Positions 23,701 to 35,258 of a stretch of DNA of 64,000 nt are shown here, in pieces. The position numbers and the translations under genes are program-made. The stretch is from Macrotis lagotis. Taxonomy: Eukaryota > Chordata > Mammalia > Peramelemorphia > Peramelidae. How positions within the stretch are numbered: the stretch's first letter is position 1; every line of letters begins with the position of its first letter. Where the stretch lies: contig NC_133666.1 of the NCBI RefSeq assembly GCF_037893015.1, forward strand, positions 626,908,310-626,972,309. Reading direction: 5' to 3'. The notes under the pieces were generated by a model. That model was not told the origin of the DNA, did no database searches, and saw only the letters and a list, made by a program, of their open reading frames with translations.

Positions 23701-25433
23701 TGTCTACTACATCACTTAGCTCAGTCCCATGTCTTTCATTTTTAGCAGGCCAATGCTCTCTGTCCAGCATACCCATCAACTATCTTTCCTGGATCATCAA
23801 TCACCCTTTTCTCATGAACTGTTCAGGTTTTCTTTCTTGACATTTCTCATATAGCTTTTATCTGTCAGTCCATTCCCCATGCAATCTATGTAGAAATGCC
23901 CCAGATCATGTGTGATCCCTAGTCACCTTTAACCGCCAGTTGTGGTCAGAATCATCCCTGATCCGAAGGAGCCAGGTGTCATTAAACCAGGAAGGGTCTC
24001 TGGGGAGAAATTGGGGGTGACAGGCTGGAGTAGTGGAGGATGCTAGGGAAGCTGGATCAGAGGGAATCCCACTGGAGATTAAGAGTGGTGTGGACTACAG
24101 ACATGCATGTCATCTAATGAGACTAGAACTAAAGTAGTCATGGTGGGGCTGGGGTCTAATGAGAAGGGGGTCCAAGCAGGTTTGAGGACAGTGGGTCCTC
24201 TGAGGAAAGCCGGAGGGTCCTGGGGGTCCCCTCAACTCACATCTGATGTAGCACATGGGCCACTGCCAGTCCACTGCTTAGGTCCTGGGGCGAAGAACAG
24301 GGCTGAGCCACCCTGAAAGTCTGTAGCTGGGTGTGGGGGAACAGAGCAGGTCAGAACCTCAAGGCCCCTTCAGCTGCAACTTGTTGGCAGCCAGGAATGG
24401 ATCATCCTGAGCTCCTAACTCCCAGGTGAGCCGTCTGCCCGTTTCTGTTTTCTCTCTCCTCCTTCTGAGAGGCGGGGCCTCTCACCTGTGGGACCCCACC
24501 TCCTCTACATACTTCCAAAGGTGGAGTCTCCGGGGTTACTCTCTGCTCACATGACAGAACAGATCATCATGTGCCTGAGACAAACCAAGCTGTCTCCTTA
24601 TCTTGCCCTCTCGGAACCCCTTATGCCATGTGATACGGCAGTGCCAACCAGACCCTTCACCTGTGTGCCACCACCCTTCCTGAAGCTCAGGTAGGGTGGA
24701 GCCTGGCCACTCCCAGGAGAAGTCCAGCAGGGCTCTCTCCTTTAGACTGGGGGGCAAGGGGGAGGGAGGGAGTCTCCTCCTCCTCTGAATCTCTGTTACA
24801 ACACTCTGCCTACTCATGAATCTGTAAATGTGCCATATCTTGCCCCCGACACCCCCACCTTAAAAATGGAGGAGCCCTGAAGCCTTAGAACTTTGATCTG
24901 TTTTCCAGGTGGCATCACCACCTAGCCCAGAAACCATGGGTATCGATTAGTGTCTCCTGAATGAGTCTCGGGGTACAAGAAGGGGGCTGGACGTGAGTGT
25001 AGGGTCTCAAAGGCTCCAGGGTTATTCTGGGAGGGGGAAAAGGGGAATCAAGGACAGCCCAGGTGGGGAGGGAAGGACTGAGAGACTAGTCATGGAGAGG
25101 GGGTCTCTGGGGGGGGGTTGCAAGCGGGGGTCTCGAGATATTTGTGAACTTCTTTGCTTTTCTTTAGGGCTATATGAGGAAGGACCTCTGGGGGATCTGT
25201 GGGGGGGTCTGTGGGGGAGGGTCTGGAGGTTATGTGGGGGAGGGGTCTAAAGGGGGAGACTCCAAGGGGGAATCTCTGGGAGGAGGGTCTCCGGGCGGGC
25301 GGAGGGTCTGGAGACGACTTGGGGGAGGGTCTCTGGGGGCCTGGGAGGACGCGGGCCCCCACCTGTTCCTCACCGCCCCGCCCCTTACCCAGGTGAGCAG
25401 AGACCCGCACAGCTCGGCCTTGTCCACGCTCAT
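17715..25433 (-). CDS. HOOK2: HOOK2, dynein-dynactin adaptor of the Hook family
   Basis: Hook proteins link cargo or centrosomes to dynein: a globular N-terminal Hook domain precedes long coiled coils and a C-terminal cargo region. Minus-strand coding exons: 25433-25389, 24326-24241, 23999-23927, 23027-22977, 22884-22752, 22565-22498, 22346-22284, 22193-22113, 21958-21798, 21479-21339, 21189-20988, 20912-20802, 20369-20282, 20207-20138, 19881-19744, 19656-19569, 19394-19389, 19291-19257, 18785-18703, 18622-18519, 18278-18168, 18060-17989 and 17873-17715. The sum is in frame: 722 aa against 719 in human. The start MSVDKAELCGSLLTW and segments such as IGEFSDPAELGKLLQLVL and SRRYYFLSEE match the family. 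Residues from about 170 onward are heptad-rich. The 17th coding exon is only 6 nt. Exon 12 has a duplicated donor 39 bases further into the intron. The promoter is a CpG island. Confidence 0.96.
19389..19394 (-). other. HOOK2 6-nt microexon (Ala-Ile)
   Basis: On the minus strand GCTATT lies between an acceptor (CTCTCTAG) and a perfect GTAAGT donor. It supplies the Ala-Ile that human HOOK2 has between ...TED and SILLKRKLEEH. Skipping it would keep the frame and remove two residues. Confidence 0.8.
20550..20690 (-). mobile_element. WSINE-like SINE in HOOK2 intron 12
   Basis: Antisense to the plus strand, and so in the HOOK2 sense orientation. The body is intact. CTTGGCCTCTTTCT before (about 20537-20550) and after (about 20693-20706) is the target duplication. 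Confidence 0.9.
23530..23720 (-). mobile_element. MIR-type SINE remnant in HOOK2 intron 3
   Basis: Reversed MIR features are visible: ACTGAGAAGGAAACTAAGG, then a GATCTGCCCAAGATCACA-like segment and a TCTACTACATCACTTAGC-like end. Confidence 0.55.
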
Positions 25434-25463
25434 GGCTCCGGCTCCGGCTCCGGTCCGGGCCCG

Positions 25464-25501
<38 letters not shown>

Positions 25502-25510
25502 TTCCGGTCA
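25434..25510. repeat. GGCTCC hexanucleotide repeat in the HOOK2 5'UTR
   Basis: About ten GGCTCC-like units with two interruptions directly abut the HOOK2 ATG. In the mRNA this reads as a GGAGCC repeat. Confidence 0.85.
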
Positions 25511-25612
25511 GGCAGGTCAGGCCGCCGCCGCCGCCGCCACGGCCGCCGGGTCCGCCACCAGCGAGAGGCGCAGCCGCCCGCCGGGCCTAGAGCGCCGCCG
25601 CCCCGCCCCCCG

Positions 25613-25870
25613 GGCCCTGGCCCCGCCCCTGCGCTGCCCGCGGCCCGGACAAGCCCCGCCCCCAGGCTGGGCCCGGCTCCGCCCCCTGCGCTGCCCGCGG
25701 CCCGGACAAGCCCCGCCCCCAGGCTGGGCCCGGCTCCGCCCCCGCGCGGCCTGCGGCCCGGAGAAGCTCCGCCCCGGCCCTCTGGCTCCGCCCCCGCGGC
25801 CCGGATAAGCCACGCCCCGGGCCCGCTGGCTCCGCCCCTGCGCTGCCCGCGGCCCGTCTCCGCCCCGCCC
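25613..25870. repeat. Tandem GC-box repeat, period about 57-58 bp
   Basis: CTGCGCTGCCCGCGGCCCGG starts near 25629, again near 25687, and again, partly, near 25839. CCCCGCCCC/GCTCCGCCCC motifs recur between them. The first two units are almost identical and the later ones are diverged. Confidence 0.85.
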
Positions 25871-27123
25871 CCCCCTTCCCGCCATCTTGGAGTCCGTCCG
25901 CCTGACCGCTTTAGGGCGAGCCGCCCGCCCTTTCTGCCCTCTCCGAGGTCAGGGGGTAATTTGAGAAAGGTCGTCTCGGTCCTTCCCCGGCCGCCATCCC
26001 AAACGCGGGCGCCCACTCGGGGATCCTTCCCCGCAAGGCCGCCACAGCCGCGGCGGCGGACGGGCCCGCGTGCCGGGGAGGCTCGGGGGGAGGCGGCGTG
26101 CCTGCGGCCGTCCACTAGGCGGCGCGCGCCCCCGCGGGGCTATGTGTCTGCCCGGCCTGCGTGTCCGCGATGGCCCGCCAGAGGGCGCGCACGCCTCGGC
26201 CACCAGGTTTGGACGCGGCCCGGCCGTGCCCTCCCTCCTCGGGGCCGAGGGCGCTTCCCGCGCCGGGGACCCGCCGAGCTCGGAGGAGGGGGAGCCGGGG
26301 ACGGCCCGAGGGAGACATCCTCGGCAGGGTGGGGGGTCGCTGGGCGCCCGGGCGGGCTGAGCCCCGACGGCCCCCTAGGATGAGGAGAGGCGGGAACCAA
26401 GACGGCGGCAGCGGTCAAGGGCAGGAGAGAAGGATGCTCAGCGCCGGGCGTCCGGCCTTTCCGTGCATCGCACGCACACGGCCCCACGGGAGCCACGGCC
26501 CCACGGGCTGTCCTGGCCTAAAGCCTCAGGGGCCCCACGGGCAGACTGGCCAGAAACTCCTGTTTGCTCCAGTTTTTTCTTTGCCTGGGAAAAACGGGGA
26601 TGGGAAGGGAAGTCCCAGATACCGCATTTGGGGGAAGGGAGGGTCCTAGGCTCCAGATGTGGGGGGGGGTAACCAGGACTGGGCCTAGCTCCATCCAAAT
26701 CTCCCTGGGGCTTGAGGAGTTTCCCGGAAAGTTGTAGGGGCCAAGGGAGGGAACTGGAGCTGCTGGGAAACCAGCTTGACTCACTGTTCCCCACCCCCCT
26801 TCCAATCTCAGCCCACAGCCCGGCCTGCCACAGCTGGATCCAGACCTCCCCTCCTCCACGTAGAGCCAAGATCCAGCAGTATCCAGACTTACCACCCCCA
26901 GACCTCTATACAGAAAAACCACTGGGGATGGCCACCTCTTCACATCCCCCCCCACTTGGAGGTGAGCCCTCTTCACAAGAGAGCTACAGCGAGACTAAAC
27001 CCAGCCTCCCACAACCTTGAGCATGTCTGCCTTGTGTGAACCCAAATGTGTCTGTAGTCTTTAAAGGTCTTTTTCTGTTCCCAGGCTTTCTATGCTGGGT
27101 AGGAGCCTGTCATGATACTCTAA

Positions 27124-27300
27124 ATTAGGGGTTCTCAACCGTTTTTGTTGTCACGAAATCCTTCGGTAGTCTTGGTGAAGCCAGTGGGCCTTTTCTGTTT
27201 TAGACACATAAAATAAACAGGATTGAAGAAAAAACCTTATTGAAACATAATTGCCAACATGTGTGTGGTGGGGGTGGGAACTTCATAGAGCCAAGGTTAA
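27124..27300. mobile_element. Possible old non-autonomous DNA-transposon remnant
   Basis: The sequence starts TTAGGGGTTCTCAACCGTTT and continues with GGTGAAGCCAGTGGGCC and an ACATAAAATAAACAGGATT-like stretch. This layout is recalled from widespread old mammalian repeats. Family and ends are uncertain. Confidence 0.35.
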
Positions 27301-27729
27301 GAAAGAGTCCCTACCTAAAAAGAAGATTTTGAAGACTGGGCTATGGTGGTGGTTAATTTAGACACACACACACACACACACACACATTTGTATTTGAGCC
27401 TTAGTTTCTCTATTCATAAAGTGGGGATAATAATCCTTACACTATTATTTTTCCCCTCGGAGATTTGTAAAGAAAGTGCATTATAAATCTTAAAACTAGA
27501 GAAATAGATAGTGTTGATATCAGCAAACACCAGAAGGGATGGGGGAGGGGAGCTGCGGAGTAGAAGGCAGGAATGACACCTGCCGTCAGCAGGTAGGGGT
27601 CCAAGCGTTCACCGCCACCCCCCAGAAACGGGGCAAGAAGTATGGGTCTCATGGCTGCTTATGTCTTCATTATCTTTTCCAATAGCTGCCTTTTTAGTCG
27701 TTTTTTCCATTTTCCTATTTTAGGGTCAG

Positions 27730-28560
27730 TGGGAGGCTGGCCCACAGAGGAGCTTCGGGCCGAGCGAGGCCCGAGACAGGACTGAGAAGCGACGACTAGC
27801 AGCGGGGCTGGAGGGCGCTGGGTGCCCGGCGTGGCCTGAGGGGCGCCGGGTCCTTGAGAATGGGTGCAGTGGGGACGCGAATGCAACATTAGCCAGGGAA
27901 GAAGCAGGGTTTCGGCCCCGGGAGGGGGATGCTGGAGCGGCCTCAGAGGAGCTGGGGGCTCTGCGTGACGGGGAACAAGCCGCCGTGTGACGGTAAAGGG
28001 GCGGGACCTGGGTGCGTGACGGGAACGGGAGGGGGCCGCGCGCGTGACGAGGGTGGGGTGGGGATCTGCGTGCGTGCGTGACGAAGAATGCGTTCTCGGG
28101 GGGGGAGTGGGAACCCGGGCCCCGGGGATGGGGAGGGGGGAGCGCCGGGGCTCCCCGGCCCGGCCCGGGCTGCGGCCCCTCCCTGCGTGCGAGTCCCATC
28201 TCACACCTGCCCCTGTCCCCCCCCCGGGGGCTTTTCAAGCCGATGTGAAGCCGGGGGGCTGGGGCGACTGTTAACCCCTTCCTGCCGGGCTGAAACTAGC
28301 CTGGGGCTTCCCCTGGCTGGGACAGCCACGGGGCCACCAACTGCTCCCCGATCTCCATGGGAACCGCGACTTCCGGACCTTGCCTCCCCCTCCCCCTTGA
28401 ACTTCTCAATGCCCGCACGGACTTGGAGAGGGGAGTGGGTGAGGGGAACCTTTTCCCGACCCGCCTGGACCGGCCTGCGTGAAAGGGTTGAGTGCTCTTC
28501 CCGCCCGGGCTGTGACTCAGCCCAGGGTCCCCGGCGCACCGAGGGGCTCCACCCTGTGAA
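27730..28560. promoter_or_regulatory. Orphan CpG island with a run of TGACG motifs
   Basis: A second CpG-rich block about 9 kb upstream of JUNB and 2.3 kb from HOOK2. It contains five GTGACG motifs in about 125 bases (near 27964, 27987, 28015, 28045 and 28078), a GGGGCGGG box near 28000 and a consensus AP-1 site TGACTCA near 28512. No adjacent protein-coding exon was recognised. It may be an enhancer or the promoter of a non-coding RNA. Confidence 0.55.
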
Positions 28561-30419
28561 TCATCTCTCCCCGCGGCTTTTTCGATAGTGCAGGGGGGGT
28601 GTCCTTGAGGGTCTCAGCCCCTTCACCTCCACTTCTACATCCCAGTTCGAAGAAAGATCTGGGCTGAGTCCCCGAAGTGCAAGGCAGGCGAGCCAGGCCA
28701 GCCTGTTAGGTGCTGGGGGGGTGGAGAGAGGTGGGGAGCAGCCGGAGCCCAGACTGAAGAGGGGACTTTTGATTGATTCCCAGCCTAGCACTGTGATGGA
28801 AGCTAAGATGCTTAGATCACTCCTTTCCAGCCGAGGACTGGAAATCAGGACCCAGGTGGCTGTTTTGGCTCCATTCTCCCCACAGAATCTGGGAAGGGCC
28901 AGTATGGGTTTATGTGTGTGGGGTGACTCACTTAGGACTGGGGAGGCCTTGGCCTCTCACCCTGTGGCCCCAACTCATGGGCTCAAAACCAGCAAAAATA
29001 AAAATGCTTTTGCTGTGCCCCACATGTATGTCTCTGAATCTGAGAGTTAACGTGGAAGTCCAAGGGCCACCCAATAGGGCAAATTGAAGCCAACGGGATC
29101 GGGATCATGCCAAAATCATGTGTGCAATAACTATCTGGAAACAAATCTGGCTACCTGAAGGAGCTAGGTCTTCATCTCCCCATCAGACAGGAAGTTTTTG
29201 CAAAGAAAGCTGATAGAGAAACAGTTAAAAAAAAAACCTGTTGTCCTATTCATTCCAGTCCTAACTTCAGAGCTAAAGTTATCAACTGTCTCCCCCCCCC
29301 CCAACCTAGGCTCTGACTCAAAACATCTTCCCTTCCTCCCCTCACCAGACCAGGCCCCAGACCCCAGGAGGACACTAGCATCAAGGTTCCTAGCTCAGTT
29401 TCTTCTCCTGAGCTTCTGTCTCCCAAGCCACCAGTCTCATTCTGGATGCTATTCCCTGGCCAGTGGAACTCTGGTTTGGCCTGGAGAGCTCTTGATAGAA
29501 AAACAGGGCTTAGTTGCTGAAGATTCCTAGTCCTGGGCTCTCTCTTCCCCTCCCCCTCAACCCCCACCTTCTGGCACTGAGGCCTAGGATTCCCCTTCAA
29601 GAACACAACACATAGCTCCCATTCTTCAAATTTGGTCTTAAGGGTTCCCCTGAGGTCTCTACATGCTCACTTGTGACTTTGGGGCCCTCTTTAGATCGGC
29701 TTCCCTTATTCCCGAGCCTATCCCTGGCCATTTCCTGTCCTGAGGCCCCCCTCTTTCCTCTTCTTAGATCAGATCCTAAGGTCCTGAGGAGTAGGTCTCC
29801 TCAAAGTCTGGTTCTGAAGGCCCAGGATCCACTCCTCTTTACCCCAGGCCACAGGTCTAGTCCTACCACCCCCAGGTCTGGCCCTGAGGCCTCAGTTCTC
29901 CTTACTTTACCACCACACCCCTCCCCCCTCCCATCCCCACCTCCTGCCATGCACCCAGGAAGTGAGAGGCGGTGGGAGGAATGAGGAGGAACCCGTCTGG
30001 CCCGTTGGGGGCCTCCTCCCTGCCACCCTCATTCCCCAGCCCTGACACAGCCCCACCCCCAGGAGCTGAGGGTGCAGAATGCCTGGGTCCCTGTGGAGAG
30101 GCTTGCAGGCTAGCCAGCCAGAGCTGTGGGGGAGGGGTGAAAGGAGGAGGAACTGAAGGATGAAGCCCAAGTCTGGTCTAGTGTCTCGGGAACATCCTGT
30201 GGACTGGAGATTCCCGGTTCTCCTCTTATCCCAACCCCCCCCCCCCCAGGAGACATCTACTTGGGCCATCAGACAGTGAAGAAAGGGTCACCAAAACCCT
30301 GGACAGACACACATACACACACACACATACACATACCCCATACTTATCCAAGACACAAATATAATCCAGTCATACATACACAAATTTGTAATACAAACAT
30401 ACATATAGACAAGGGATGT

Positions 30420-30461
<42 letters not shown>

Positions 30462-31402
30462 CCTCTAACCTCGACAGATATCTCATATTTAAATGTCTAT
30501 TGAGAACAAAGCTCAGTACACAATCCTAGGAGAACAGTACACAACTAAACACATACACAACCTAGGGAAGACATAGAAAGGACATAGACACTGACAGTTA
30601 CACACTCCAGAGAACATACTCAAATATGCACATCACTAAACCAGTCCTGACCTTCCTGTTTCTCAGGGACCCCCTCCCCATCCTGATAGTAACATGGATA
30701 TTTCCAATCATCCAATGTTCTCTCCCTTTCCACGAGTATTTCAGGAGGCAGAGAAAGCAGAGATTGGGAAGGAACTTAGGGGCATTGTTAGTAGCTTCCT
30801 CAATCTATCTGCCCCTCTGCCTGTCTGTCTGTCCTTGATTCCCTGGAGGTCTCTGCTCAGTTTGTAGATTTTGCTGGATCCACATCCAGGATCTTGCTAG
30901 AACATTACTTAAGATCTTTAATACTACTGTACCCTACAGAGGGGTAAGTGGGTATTGGTTTATGAGAATCATTCCTCTTCCATATCTGGGCATTGGCCCC
31001 CTCCCTCACATTACTATAGTGCTGAGTCAGAGGGAAAAGGTTAGGCCTAGCACTTCCTACTTCCAGGAAAGACTGGAAACACTGAAATTGGGGAGTAGGT
31101 TGGAAAATTGGCCTGCCCCACCCAAGTAAAGACTCAGGGCTTCACTTCCTGCACTGAACCCTAGGCACCCAGAAAACATTTGGCTTGAGGCTGACTTTTA
31201 ACTACTCTAGGGGAGTACTTGGGGGCTAAGGGTGAATGAATTCCCTCCAATTCTTTCCTCAGTCTCAGCTGCTTCCTCTTTTCTTCCTCATGGGTTTAAT
31301 CTGATTTTAAGCTGGAAGGGACCTGGGAAATCATCTGATTAAACCCTTCCTTTTGTTGAATATGAAACTGAAAAGGGAGAGGACTTACCAAGGTAACTCA
31401 CC

Positions 31403-31405
31403 TAG

Positions 31406-31469
<64 letters not shown>

Positions 31470-31470
31470 C
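31403..31470. repeat. (AGT)n trinucleotide repeat
   Basis: About 22 uninterrupted AGT/TAG units. Long open frames through it are artefacts of the repeat. Confidence 0.97.
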
Positions 31471-31702
31471 GGTACTAGCAGATACAAGATTTGGATTTAG
31501 ATCTCCTACTTTGAGGTCCAGGGCTGTTTTCACTATATCACACTGTCTTTCAATCTTTCTTTCCTCTTTAACCTCTCCCTCCATCCCTTTCTTAGCCCAT
31601 AGAGTAGTATTTGGAAGACTGGAGAAGCCAGAGTTAAGGCTTCTCCTCAACTGCCTCTTGAACTCAGCCAGTTACTTTTTCCTTCCTCATAGGTTTCACA
31701 GG

Positions 31703-31832
31703 ATTTTTTTTTTAGGTTTTTGCAAGGCAAATGGGGTTAAGTGGCTTGCCCAAGGCCACACAGCTAGGTAATTATTAAGTGTAGGAGACTGGATTTGAAC
31801 CCAGGTACTCCTGACTCCAGGGCCAGTGCTTT
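31703..31832 (-). mobile_element. Truncated WSINE-like SINE
   Basis: The poly-T tail and CORE-like body are present, but the head stops at GGGCCAGTGCTTT. AGGTTTCACAGGATTT before and AGGATTCACAGAATTT after may be diverged target duplications. Confidence 0.82.
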
Positions 31833-34800
31833 AGGATTCACAGAATTTAGAGCTGGAGGAACTTAAAATGTTACCTGAGTCAGCTCCCTAAATTTACACA
31901 TGAGGAAACTTGCAGTCCATAGCTACATGAAAAGCACATAATTGAACTAGGATTTGAACCCAGGACCTTGGGCCCCAAATTTAGCCAGCTACTTTTATCC
32001 CACTTTTAGACTTCCAGAGTAGGCAGGGAAGGAGGGACCTAACCCTCCCCTACTCCTCGATGAATTTGACTTCTTCCTCTTTCTTTACTTCCTCTCCTGC
32101 CCTGCCCCCTCCTCAGCACTCACTTCCTGGACTTCGGAAGCCTGATCTTTGGGTACTAGCACCAGCTGGCTTGCTTGCTGACTGAACAGGGGGACTCCCC
32201 ATCCCTAGTACTGAGTTTTCCAGGGGGGAACAAGTGCCTGTTGGTTAGTTAGAGATCTTCAAAGGGACAATATGGGGGAAAGGTTCACCAAGCTATTTAT
32301 AAGAAGGAGAAGTCAGGTTGCAGGGCATGTTGTCCAAAAGCCCCAAAGAGTCCTGGGGGAGGGGGAGTCTCCCCAGCCTCAAGGGCTTCCTCTTTCCAAG
32401 TGGGCCAGAGTCCAACCAGATGCCTCTAGACAGTGCCCACCTCCCTGGGGCCTGGGCAGTGCTTATAGTGCCAGGCACAGAGGTGGGGGGCCCAGAGAGT
32501 CTTCTATCCACGCCTACCTGGCTGCTAGAACCTTTGGCGCCAGCAGGGCGGCTGGGGGGGTGGTGCCCAAGAAACACAGGCCACAAGGGTGAGGCTGGCA
32601 TGGAAGTTGTCCTGAACCTGGAACCTGCCTGACTAGCCCTCTCAAGGAATTGGAGGGTGGGGACTTAGAAACAAGGATGATCTCCCATTCTTCCACTCTT
32701 CAAGATGTATAGGATTTTATCTCATTCCCACCACAATATACATACCCCATTCCCACTCCAATTCATTTGTATTCAATACAAAGAATAACAATAGTAGCTA
32801 GCCACCCTCCTCTAACTCCTTCATCACTGATTTCATTTCTTCATTTCATCCTTTTCCTCTACCACCCCCCATTTGCCCTGACCTGACAATTAGTCTATTT
32901 CCCATGTTTTTAAACTTTTGATACTTCTTTACAAATATCTTGACATAAAAAGATCTGTGGATTTGCATTTTTCTCCAATTTTCTTTTCCTGTATGTATTC
33001 TCTGTTTCTGTTTCTTTGACATGCTATATAGAAGCTTTGAGCTGAGCAGGATGGCTAGGCTACAAAGCTGTCTCTCAGTTCCTTTCCTGTCAGTTTGCAA
33101 CTATATTTCTGTGACAATTGTCTACCTCTCTCTACCTCTGTTTCTATCTCCAAGACAAGAATTTTAATTGTAAAGGACCTTGGAGGTAAAGTAGGCATTC
33201 TCCATCTCTCTTTCTCTCTGCTTTCTTTATTTCCTTTCTCCTTTTTCTCTGTCTCCCTCTTTTCCTCTCTATCTTTATAATAGCTGTGTCTACTTCTGTC
33301 TTTAGAGCTGTTACTTTTAGTCCTTTTCCTGTGTTCCCCGTTCCTTCAACCTGATATCTATTTCTTTAGCTGACCAAGGCCTGTTGTAGGTGCTGAGTCA
33401 CCAAAGCCTTTGGGTCCTTGCCCACCCCCAGCCCTGGATAGTGGGGGGGGGGTTGAACTTCTGGGAGCAGTGGGTGGATGTTGCATGAAGAAGGGGGGGG
33501 TCTGGGCTAGCTAGTGAGAGTCTGTACCCCTCCCCCAGCAGTCATCTTGCCTATCTTTTCTGTTGCTCCCCCACCCCACCCCCAGCCCCTCCCTTCTCTC
33601 TATCATGGGAAAGCCCCTGCAGAGGCCCTGGCCTCCCCCAGCCCAATGGTCTTGCCAGGTGTCAGTCAGGGAGTCATTAGCATGGGCGGGAGACAGGGAG
33701 ACTGGCAAAGTGCCAGCCAGACAGAGCCCAGTTCTCCCCTCCCCATACTCACCCCATCCCTCCTGGCTGACCAAGCATAGTTTGGAATATATCCCAGAAG
33801 ATAGAGACCAGAATGAGGGAAGGAACAGAGAAAAGGACCAAGTTGGAGAATGGCAAAAGGGGGGGGGGGGATCTTGAGGCCCTGGAAAGGGGCCAAGATT
33901 AAGGAAAAAGAAGCATAGACACACAGGTAACCTTGAGGATAGGCAGATACTTAGGCCAGAGAAACTGGGTGGTTTGAAGTTGAGGATAGAGTCCTTTCAT
34001 CTTTCCTGGCCTTCTTCATTATATTGCCCTGGTTCCCCATCCTCCATCGCCACTCCTCTCTTCCTCTATATTTTTTATCTTGTCTCAAACTACATGTATA
34101 CCTATCTGGTTCACTTAGTCTTAGTTTCTCTTTCCCCTCTTTCATTTTCCTACTCCATGCATAAGCTTCTCTCTTCCTTTGGTTCCTCTCTCTGTCTGCA
34201 TCTATATCTCTTATTGTTTCTCTTTCCATCTCTCTTTCTGTTTCTGTCCCATCCAGCCCTAGATCCCTTTTTCTAGCCCTGTCTCACTGAGCATCTCTCT
34301 CTCTCTCTAGCTCTTTGTCCCTCTGTTTCTGTCCCTTACTTTCCATGTCTCTTTCTAACTTTCTCTGTCTCACTCTATTTCTCACTTTCTGAACTTTTCT
34401 ATTTTTGTTTGTAATCAGAAATAAGATTATCTAATACAACTTTTTACCAATGAGGAAACTAAGGGCCACAGAAGGAATCATTCACCCAATGCAGGAACCA
34501 TATCTTTGTTTAAAGAGTCAGAATTGGCCAGACCCTTTCATGATGGGGAAACTAAGATTCTGAGAGGGGAAGAAGTCAGTCTTACAATAATAAATGGCAG
34601 AAATGGAACTAAAAATGCAAGTCTCCGTGTCCTGAATCTGAGACAAGACTCCTCTCCTTGCAGAAGAACTCCCTAGGTGAAAGTAGGGGCTGGACAGCTC
34701 CCTCCAAAGTCACCTCAGCCATCCCCCGGCTGCAGCTCTGGGCCTCTGCGGAAGGGAAGTGACACTTCCTTTTTGTTCCAGACACACACCCTGGCAGTTG

Positions 34801-35238
34801 GGAAGTCCCACTTCTGGCCTGACACTATGCCTCACCATCCCTGTGCTACCCAATAATTCCAGCTGTCCTATGAAATGGGAACTGTCATTCTCAGTCTCTC
34901 CTTCCCACCTTAGGTTCGAGGCTCCTCTGCTACGCCAGCTCCCCAGACCTTGTATTCCTGGCTGCTTTGCTCCCTTCCCAACCCACCCCAAACCCAGGAT
35001 GGGGTGAAGTCTGGCCCTAGCCTGGCTGGGCTCTCCTGGGATCCTGCCTCAGGGCAGGGGGACAGGACCTGGCTGGGCTGGGCGGGGTGGGGCAGGACAA
35101 AGCTGTTGGGGCCCGGGGGGGGGGGTGCTATCCGGAGGCGGTGGCCAGGGCTGGTTGGAACTAGCCAGAGAGGGGCCCGGTTTGGCCCCTCCTTAGGACT
35201 TGGCAGGAACCTGGTCTCTAGGCTCCGGGTTCCCGCCC

Positions 35239-35258
35239 CTTCCTGTGACCTTATATGG
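35239..35258. promoter_or_regulatory. SRE-like element: ETS site plus perfect CArG box
   Basis: CCTTATATGG at 35249-35258 fits the SRF consensus CC(A/T)6GG exactly. TTCCTG, an inverted ETS core, lies just 5' of it. It is about 2.2 kb upstream of the probable JUNB start site. JUNB is a known serum-response gene, so a distal SRE is plausible; use is inferred. Confidence 0.55.

Larger units (their letters stand above)
25380..26460. promoter_or_regulatory. HOOK2 CpG-island promoter
   Basis: Very GC- and CpG-rich DNA covering the HOOK2 start codon and about 1 kb upstream. It contains a (GGCTCC)n-type hexamer run in the 5'UTR (about 25434-25510) and a block of repeated GC boxes at 25613-25870. No TATA box was seen, as expected for a housekeeping promoter. 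No gene diverging to the right could be identified. Confidence 0.8.

Noticed and set aside
25090-26115. Open frame of 341 codons on the minus strand across the HOOK2 promoter
   Set aside because: It is a by-product of CpG-island sequence with few A/T stops, low-complexity Gly/Ala/Arg translation, and it overlaps HOOK2 exon 1 in another frame.
31402-31650. Poly-threonine open frame
   Set aside because: Produced by the (AGT)n microsatellite; no gene context.
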